DNA of 7,433 nt, from contig CAIWHI010000551.1 of NCBI GenBank assembly GCA_903912435.1, forward strand, positions 1 through 7,433, given 5' to 3'. The translations under genes and the position numbers were made by a program. The notes beneath the pieces are model-generated. The model was given only the letters and a program-made list of their open reading frames with translations. It was not told the DNA's origin and did no database searches. The DNA is from an uncultured Bacteroidota bacterium (GTDB lineage Bacteria; Bacteroidota; Bacteroidia; Chitinophagales; Chitinophagaceae). Shown here one piece after another: positions 5,583-7,433 of this stretch. Position 1 is the first letter of the stretch. Each line of letters starts with the position of its first letter.

Positions 5583-7298
5583 ATGGGCAAAATAGACCGT
5601 AAACAGTTTATTAGTAAAATAGTTTCTACCCAGATTGGGGAGAACAGGCCTATTAAGAATGAGGACATAGTATATAATAAATATGCAAACAAAACATTGC
5701 CTAAATCTTACAAAACAACGGCATGGCTCAGCCAATATTCCGGTGAGTGGACCGAAGTGCAAATCAGGCATCTCCTTAGGCGGACAATGTTTGGCGTAAA
5801 AGATGTGGATTTGCAAACACTGCTTGGCATGAATATGAGCAACAGTGTAGATTTACTTCTTAATAATAATCCACCATTACCCGACCCTCCGGTAAATAAT
5901 TACAGTCCTGATGGAACCCTTGATATAACTGGTGTAGCAGCAGGCCAAACTTGGGTAAATGCCCCAGTAGGCGATGGCACTTTAAATGATTACAGGCGGT
6001 ATTCATATAAAGCCTGGTGGATAGGACAGATGCTCAATCAGAACCTAAGCATAATGGAAAAAATGGTCTTTTTCTGGCACAACCATTTTGCTACACAAAC
6101 TTATGTGGTAGGTGATGCCCGATTAAGTTATAATCATAATCTGCTATTAAGGGCAAATGCATTGGGCAATTTTAAAACATTTGTAAAGCAGGTTACCAAA
6201 GACCCGGCTATGCTTATGTACCTTAACGGGAGTCAAAACACAAAAAACAGTCCTGATGAAAACTATGGAAGGGAGCTACAGGAGCTATTTACAGTGAGTA
6301 AGTATAATGCAACTAATTATACCGAAGATGATGTAAAAGCTGCATCAAAGGTGCTTACCGGTTGGCGGGTGAACAATACCACTTTGCAAAGTTTTTTTAC
6401 ACCATCCATACATGATGTTTCTAATAAACAATTCTCTGCATTTTATAATAACACATTAATAAACGGACAAAGCGGAGCTAATGGGGCAAATGAAACAGAC
6501 AGCCTCATAGATATGATCTTTACAAAAGCAGAAACAGCTCATTATATATGCACAAAAATGTACCGGTTTTTCGTTTACTATAATATTGATGCAGATATAG
6601 ATGCAAATGTGATCACCCCGCTTGCCCGGTTATTAATAAATAGCAACTTCGAAATAAAGCCTGTTTTGCAATGCCTCTTCAAAAGCGATCATTTCTATAG
6701 TGCTATTAGTATGGGGTGCTATATAAAAACACCCTTAGATTTATTAATTGGCACCTTTCGCACATTCAACATCAGTATACCCACCGGCTTGAGTGCGCAT
6801 TCATTATATAGCATCTGGAATTTTGTTGCGGTTTATGGGGTTAAAATGGGGCTCGACCTTGGTGACCCACCAAATGTTGCAGGATGGATGCCCTTTTATG
6901 AATCACCCGCCTATTACGAAATATGGATCAACTCAAATACTTACCCTGTAAGATTGGAATTTACCGATTTGATTTGCGGAACAGGTTATAGCCCGGTAAC
7001 GGGTATAACCATAGCCATTGATATAGTTGGGTTTACCCAACTATACCCAAATGCTCAGGATCCGGATATGCTTGTAGACTATTTTACTACGCTATTGCTT
7101 GGTATAAATATTTCTGCTACAGAACATGATAACCTGAAAGGCATTTTATTATCAGGACAAACAACCAACTCTTACTGGACGGTGGCATGGACCAATTATT
7201 TATTTAACCCTGATGCTGAAAACACTGCAATTATTAGTTCGCGGCTCAATTCATTAATAAATACCTTACTCCGGCTGCCTGAATACCAGCTCTGCTAA
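5583..7298 (+). CDS. DUF1800 family protein
   Basis: The 571-residue protein shows the conserved DUF1800 blocks in order: LLRRTMFG (64-71), FFWHNHFAT (163-171), ENYGRELQELFT (226-237), YTEDDVKAASKVLTGW (246-261), a KMYRFFVYY segment and DPPNVAGW (428-435). Length is normal and the gene is complete. The biochemical role of DUF1800 is unknown; the genes are regularly found next to DUF1501, as here. The WHNH motif suggests a possible metal-binding or active site, which is inference. The N-terminus reads IDRKQFISKI, similar to the Tat-like DRRxFL motif but with Arg-Lys instead of Arg-Arg, and a polar stretch follows where a hydrophobic signal core should be. It therefore has no ordinary signal peptide. 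The ATG at 5583 is preceded by an AT-rich stretch without Shine-Dalgarno sequence, usual for this phylum. A promoter candidate lies at 5515-5522, and the DUF1501 gene starts 10 nt after the stop, so the two are very likely co-transcribed. Confidence 0.92.
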   Translation: MGKIDRKQFISKIVSTQIGENRPIKNEDIVYNKYANKTLPKSYKTTAWLSQYSGEWTEVQIRHLLRRTMFGVKDVDLQTLLGMNMSNSVDLLLNNNPPLPDPPVNNYSPDGTLDITGVAAGQTWVNAPVGDGTLNDYRRYSYKAWWIGQMLNQNLSIMEKMVFFWHNHFATQTYVVGDARLSYNHNLLLRANALGNFKTFVKQVTKDPAMLMYLNGSQNTKNSPDENYGRELQELFTVSKYNATNYTEDDVKAASKVLTGWRVNNTTLQSFFTPSIHDVSNKQFSAFYNNTLINGQSGANGANETDSLIDMIFTKAETAHYICTKMYRFFVYYNIDADIDANVITPLARLLINSNFEIKPVLQCLFKSDHFYSAISMGCYIKTPLDLLIGTFRTFNISIPTGLSAHSLYSIWNFVAVYGVKMGLDLGDPPNVAGWMPFYESPAYYEIWINSNTYPVRLEFTDLICGTGYSPVTGITIAIDIVGFTQLYPNAQDPDMLVDYFTTLLLGINISATEHDNLKGILLSGQTTNSYWTVAWTNYLFNPDAENTAIISSRLNSLINTLLRLPEYQLC

Positions 7299-7308
7299 TG
7301 ATAAACCT

Positions 7309-7433
7309 ATGGACAGAAGGAAATTTTTGAAGATAACACCAGCCGCATCATTGGCAGTTATGATAAGCGGAATGTCGGTAAAACCGGTATCAGCATCACC
7401 GTTATTGCGTTTATTAGGCAGGCAAACTAATAA
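7309..7433 (+). CDS. DUF1501 family protein, N-terminal fragment (cut by window end)
   Basis: Only the first 41 codons are in the window; the frame is open to the last base. The N-terminus MDRRKFLKIT is a clear twin-arginine (Tat) motif, followed by the weakly hydrophobic core AASLAVMISGM and a probable signal peptidase site after VSA (27-29). DUF1501 proteins, related to the sulfatase/alkaline phosphatase fold, usually begin this way and follow DUF1800 genes directly. The family call rests on this start plus the neighbour, since the body is missing. The ATG at 7309 is chosen over one at 7298, which overlaps the DUF1800 stop in another frame and does not give a Tat motif. The 10-nt spacing implies one operon and possibly translational coupling. 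Folded export by Tat would suit a metal- or cofactor-containing periplasmic protein, which is inference. Confidence 0.8.
   Translation, partial: MDRRKFLKITPAASLAVMISGMSVKPVSASPLLRLLGRQTN

Noticed and set aside
5532..5816. 94-codon open frame on the - strand overlapping the DUF1800 start
   Set aside because: It covers the DUF1800 N-terminal coding region, including the conserved LLRR block, and its product is not family-like.
7298..7300. ATG overlapping the DUF1800 stop as the next gene's start
   Set aside because: Its frame gives a short product start without a Tat motif; the ATG at 7309 gives the expected DUF1501 N-terminus.

Overview
The window comes from a Bacteroidota genome, most likely a Chitinophagaceae- or Cytophaga-like member. 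Four things point there: a secreted protein with a type IX secretion (Por-type) C-terminal sorting tail, paired DUF1800/DUF1501 genes, a bacterial GH3-family enzyme, and AT-rich start regions without Shine-Dalgarno sequences together with -7 boxes of the Bacteroidota TAnnTTTG type. All genes read on the + strand. Family assignments come from motifs read by eye; no database search was run.

Layout. At 66-902 an AT-rich gene encodes a lipoprotein that resembles DUF1444. At 1097-2122 a secreted protein carries a type IX sorting domain and is closed by a strong hairpin terminator (2147-2194). At 2254-3027 lies lptB, the ATPase of the LPS transporter, read from a TTG start. The gap 3028-3625 has no credible gene but is packed with short GC-rich palindromes, some arranged as a composite inverted-repeat element. 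At 3626-5176 is a GH3-family adenylate-forming enzyme. The gap 5178-5582 holds a hairpin and a good promoter candidate that overlaps a dyad. At 5583-7298 is a DUF1800 protein, followed after 10 nt by the start of a DUF1501 gene with a Tat-type N-terminus, cut by the window end at 7433.

How the genes fit together. LptB works at the inner membrane, powering LPS movement to the outer membrane. The type IX cargo protein is exported by Sec and then displayed or released at the cell surface. DUF1800 and DUF1501 form a conserved pair of unknown function and look like one transcription unit. The DUF1501 member has a Tat signal, whereas the DUF1800 member keeps only a degenerate twin-arginine-like motif without a hydrophobic segment. 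The remaining genes appear to be separate transcription units.

No dramatic new system is visible. The points most worth following are the palindrome cluster at 3114-3581, the possible Tat co-export of the DUF1800/DUF1501 pair, and the unknown substrate of the bacterial GH3 enzyme.
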